Below the pieces are notes generated by a model. It did not search any database and was not told where the DNA came from. It saw nothing but the letters and a program-made list of their open reading frames with translations. A stretch of DNA of 19,136 nucleotides from JACZST01 sp036985755 (GTDB lineage: Bacteria > Actinomycetota > Acidimicrobiia > Spongiisociales > UBA5794): NCBI GenBank assembly GCA_036985755.1, contig BTQG01000046.1, positions 1 through 19,136 on the forward strand. The letters run 5' to 3'. Both the position numbers and the translations under genes were made by a program. Every line of letters starts with the position of its first letter. Position 1 is the first letter of the stretch. Positions 16,705-19,136 of the stretch are shown here, in pieces.

Positions 16705-17559
16705 TCATGGCAGTCCCGCTCCAGGGACCGCGACCTCAGTGGTTTCAATGAAACCCTCCGATTTCCCCTCCAGCATCTCCGCCATAGACGTCGCGACCGT
16801 GCACAGATAGAGCGTCGTTCGCTGTCTACCGCCGAGCATGCACGCCACCGCCCATTTTCCAGGTACCGGAACACGATCCGTCACCTCGCCGCCTTCCAGC
16901 ACCCGTACAAACTCGCTGTGGAAGATCGAACCCGCCCAAACGGCCCCTTCGGCATCGAGGCAGATCCCGTCCGGCGAAAAATCCGGAAGCTCACAGAAGA
17001 TGCGCCGGCCCGACAGAGCACCATCCGGCGCTCTGTCGAACGCCGTCAAGCGTCCTCCCAACGTCTCGGCAACGATGAGCGTCCTCCCATCGGGTGTAAT
17101 CACCATCCCGTTTGCGAACTCGATGCCGTCGGCCACAGCGCTCACCTCGCCGCTCGGAGCCACCACGGCAAGAGTGGCATCAATTGGTGGTGCCCCACCG
17201 AGGAAATCGAATCCGAAATTGCTCACATAGGCTCGGCCCAAAACATCAACAACCAGGTCGTTGGCGTGCCAGGTTGCGATCCCGCTGAGGTCGGCGACCT
17301 CTTCCAGGCGGCCCTGATCGAAACGGAGCAGTCGCCTGTCCTCCATCGAGACCACCAGCAGACTGCCATCGTCGAGAAAACCCAGGCCCCCGGGGGCGTT
17401 CGGCACGTGCACAACAGTTTCGATGTGGCCAGTGGGATCGATCGTCGCCACCCGCCGTGGCGCTCCCATGTCCGAGAACCAGAGCAGACCGTCGTGCCAG
17501 CGCGGGCACTCGGTAAACGACAACCCGGAAGCAACGACGCGCGTTGCGTGCACACTCAT
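16705..17559 (-). CDS. SMP-30/gluconolactonase/LRE-family protein
   Basis: This 284-residue six-bladed beta-propeller hydrolase of the SMP-30 family usually opens sugar or other lactones using a divalent metal. The metal ligands align: E17 (FTECPRW), N100 (WHANDLVVD), N150 (FANGMVITPDG) and D197 (FSPDGICLD). Blade signatures such as LLWFSDM, GSLLVVSM, GRAYVSNFG and GAVWAGS are present. The ATG at 17557-17559 is chosen because it gives the family N-terminus and lies seven bases after the upstream SDR stop; an earlier ATG at 17593-17595 would overlap that gene by 29 bases. It is tightly linked to the SDR gene and precedes the TMADH-like gene, so it probably hydrolyses a lactone or ester intermediate of the same pathway. 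The substrate is unknown. Confidence 0.88.
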   Translation of the reverse strand: MSVHATRVVASGLSFTECPRWHDGLLWFSDMGAPRRVATIDPTGHIETVVHVPNAPGGLGFLDDGSLLVVSMEDRRLLRFDQGRLEEVADLSGIATWHANDLVVDVLGRAYVSNFGFDFLGGAPPIDATLAVVAPSGEVSAVADGIEFANGMVITPDGRTLIVAETLGGRLTAFDRAPDGALSGRRIFCELPDFSPDGICLDAEGAVWAGSIFHSEFVRVLEGGEVTDRVPVPGKWAVACMLGGRQRTTLYLCTVATSMAEMLEGKSEGFIETTEVAVPGAGLP

Positions 17560-17566
17560 AAAGATC

Positions 17567-18337
17567 TCAAGGTCTGTGAAATCGCCAACCTCCATCGATC
17601 GGAATCGTCACACCGGTGACCAGCGGGAATCGGTCGGTACAGAGCGCTCCGACGAGTCGAGCAACTTCAACCCGGGTCACCAGCCGGCGCGCCGGTGTTT
17701 GTGCGATCGCGGCTTCGACGAAGCCGGGCATGACCGCTTCTGCTTCTTCGGCGCTCTCTGCGATCTGTCCAGGAGCGACCGCATTCACCGTCACCTCGGG
17801 CGCCAACTCTACGGCCAACTCCTCGGTCAAGAATCCGACCGCGGCCTTGGCCAGACCGTAGACCGAATGATTCCGGACATAGGCGGAGCCTCCAGAGATG
17901 TTGACGATGCGACCCCATCCAGACTCACGCATTCGCGATCCCAAGAGCTGGCTCGTCACAAACGCGGCCTTCACGTTGGTGTTCAAAACCATATCCCAGT
18001 CCGTGTCTGACAGTTCCACGAGAGGATCACCCGCCCACAGCCCGACATTGTTGACCAGGATGTCGATCGGCGCATCGAGCTTCTCGAGGGCTTCTGCAAC
18101 CATGTCGCGCACACCTGCGGAAGAGGTGAGGTCGCAGGCGATCGCGATGTGGCCACGATCTGCCTGGTCGCCGAGCTGATCTATGACCGCGCGGGCCTCG
18201 TCAGGCGAGTCGTGGAACGTAAGAACAACTCGCGCTCCCTGCGACGCAAGGTGGCTTGCAATCGATGCCCCCAGGTTCCGTGACGAACCCGTAACAAGGG
18301 CGGTCTTGCCTTGAAGCGGTAGATCCCGCACATTCAT
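17567..18337 (-). CDS. SDR-family NAD(P)-dependent oxidoreductase
   Basis: This 256-residue classical short-chain dehydrogenase has a Rossmann nucleotide-binding loop TGSSRNLG (16-23), CDLTSS (68-73), NNVG (96-99), NTNVKAAF with catalytic Asn121, ISGGSAY with the likely catalytic Ser148, YGLAK with Tyr160 and Lys164, and the C-terminal TGVTIPIDGGW. The glycine motif has Asn in place of the central Gly of TGxxxGxG, a variant seen in some SDRs. The ATG at 18335-18337 has CGGAG seven bases upstream. It probably interconverts an alcohol and a carbonyl in the pathway of the neighbouring SMP-30 and TMADH-like genes. Sequence alone does not give the substrate. Confidence 0.92.
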   Translation of the reverse strand: MNVRDLPLQGKTALVTGSSRNLGASIASHLASQGARVVLTFHDSPDEARAVIDQLGDQADRGHIAIACDLTSSAGVRDMVAEALEKLDAPIDILVNNVGLWAGDPLVELSDTDWDMVLNTNVKAAFVTSQLLGSRMRESGWGRIVNISGGSAYVRNHSVYGLAKAAVGFLTEELAVELAPEVTVNAVAPGQIAESAEEAEAVMPGFVEAAIAQTPARRLVTRVEVARLVGALCTDRFPLVTGVTIPIDGGWRFHRP

Positions 18338-18371
18338 GACGTGCTCCGTGACACGACCTCGTCAATACGCC

Positions 18372-18701
18372 TCAATCGAGAACCGTCCCATGCAGTGGAA
18401 CCCACTCGGCAACGAACCCCGTCCACGTCTTATCGAAACGGACGCCCGCCGGACCATCCAATGCCGCGGTGACATCCCTCTCGTACTCGGACGCATTGCT
18501 CACTTCCGCTATGTCGACGTACTGCACGTGCGGTAGGCCTTCTCGACCCTCGAGAAACCCTTCGACGCGGATCACGTCGTAGCTGACGACGCTCGGTAGG
18601 GCCCGAGCCAGTGGCAATACCTCTTCCATGACGAACCGCTCGAACTCCGCCGGTTCTGCTGAATCTGCAAGAGTGCTCAGGAAAACGATCTGCGACGTCA
18701 T
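18372..18701 (-). CDS. Small RedY/HapK- or EthD-like alpha-beta barrel protein
   Basis: This 109-residue protein has a predicted pattern of a beta strand (QIVFLSTL), a helix with EFERFVMEEVLPLARALP, strands YDVIRVEG and HVQYVDIAEV, a second helix SEYERDVTAAL, and a final segment FVAEW. This is the ferredoxin-like half of a dimeric alpha-beta barrel; the VQYVDIAEV segment recalls RedY/HapK-like proteins and, more loosely, EthD. Such proteins often assist oxidations or isomerisations in small-molecule pathways, and many have no known activity. The ATG at 18699-18701 has AAAGGA about ten bases upstream. It lies 34 bp before the SDR gene on the same strand and so probably belongs to the same transcription unit. 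Confidence 0.6.
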   Translation of the reverse strand: MTSQIVFLSTLADSAEPAEFERFVMEEVLPLARALPSVVSYDVIRVEGFLEGREGLPHVQYVDIAEVSNASEYERDVTAALDGPAGVRFDKTWTGFVAEWVPLHGTVLD

Positions 18702-18761
18702 TTGACGACAATCCTTTCAGTCCCTGTTCTTTGGTTGCATTGCGAGATCACCACTTTCTGG

Positions 18762-19136
18762 TCACTCGTCGGTAAAGGCCACAGTCAGCTCGCAGTGGGC
18801 ATCGCCCTTTGGAAGACTTTGCGCATAGCCGAGACCGGCACCTGCGGCGTCGGGATCACCCCTCAATCTGAGCCGGGGATGGATCTCCTGCGCCGCGGTA
18901 TCGAGGTACCCAGAGCAACCCTGCTCACACGGCTGCGTCGCCCGCAATGCCGGTGTCATCTGCGCGAAGTACGGGCACCTATGGACACGAAGCGTTGCGG
19001 CGGCGTCCGATACATTCACCCACTCCCAATCGGACGTCCCATCGGCGATCACGGTCCAGCCGGTGCCCATGAAGTTGATCCAGTCCTCGATGGTCCCTGG
19101 CCCTTGCTTTTCCGGGAGGCCCAGAATCGGCCTGAC
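18762..19136 (-). CDS. Partial cysteine-rich protein, possibly L-2-amino-thiazoline-4-carboxylate-hydrolase-like (5' end outside window)
   Basis: The frame is open from the right edge to the TGA at 18762-18764, giving 124 codons of an incomplete gene. The ATG at 19068-19070 is probably internal, because the 22 upstream codons continue a protein-like sequence (GPGTIEDWINF). A cysteine pattern stands out: RVHRCPYFAQM, then QPCEQGCSGYLDT, then a late DAHCELTVAF. The CPYF motif, a C-containing helix and a terminal Cys before a beta strand resemble the C-terminal half of the ATC-hydrolase-like family, which acts on cyclic or C-N substrates. The call is tentative because most of the protein is missing. 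It is the most upstream gene visible in the minus-strand cluster, 60 bp before the RedY-like gene. Confidence 0.5.
   Translation of the reverse strand, partial: VRPILGLPEKQGPGTIEDWINFMGTGWTVIADGTSDWEWVNVSDAAATLRVHRCPYFAQMTPALRATQPCEQGCSGYLDTAAQEIHPRLRLRGDPDAAGAGLGYAQSLPKGDAHCELTVAFTDE

Overview
The window looks like a chromosomal segment from a high-GC actinobacterium, possibly an uncultured Acidimicrobiia-type lineage; this assignment is an inference. Support comes from dense GC-rich coding, frequent GTG and TTG starts, a lone TatA, a glutathione-independent formaldehyde dehydrogenase and DUF3179. No rRNA, tRNA, CRISPR array, insertion sequence or phage gene was seen.

Left part (1-5558): the C-terminal end of a sulfite-oxidase-like molybdoenzyme converges on a small SHOCT membrane protein, with a perfect 19-bp hairpin between them. 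Next, on the minus strand, is an FtsH protease. Divergent from ftsH is one long gene fusing a CcdA/DsbD membrane domain, a TlpA-like thioredoxin domain and a DUF3179 domain. That protein has exactly six cysteines, two per module, so it looks like a complete electron relay ending at the CPLC motif of a family of unknown function.

Middle (5559-9568): fdhA and tatA lie on the minus strand. After a 0.4-kb gap come two plus-strand oligopeptide-type ABC ATPases (DppD/DppF-like) without permeases or a binding protein nearby.

Right part (9593-19136): all genes are on the minus strand. In transcription order they are an incomplete cysteine-rich protein entering from the right edge, a small RedY/HapK-like protein, an SDR dehydrogenase, an SMP-30/gluconolactonase-family protein, a trimethylamine-dehydrogenase-family flavoprotein, a 0.54-kb gap with a 14-bp palindrome, and a complete polyamine-type ABC importer (two permeases, lipoprotein, ATPase). 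This reads as an uptake-and-catabolism cluster for a cationic, probably N-alkylated amine. The flavoenzyme keeps the FMN-linking Cys, the 4Fe-4S cysteines and the aromatic bowl of TMADH, but has Met where TMADH has His172 and Gly where it has Ser74, so the substrate may not be trimethylamine. Demethylation would release formaldehyde, which fdhA about 8 kb away could oxidise.

The most interesting items are the three-module redox fusion and the divergent TMADH-like cluster. No transcriptional regulator is present in the window.
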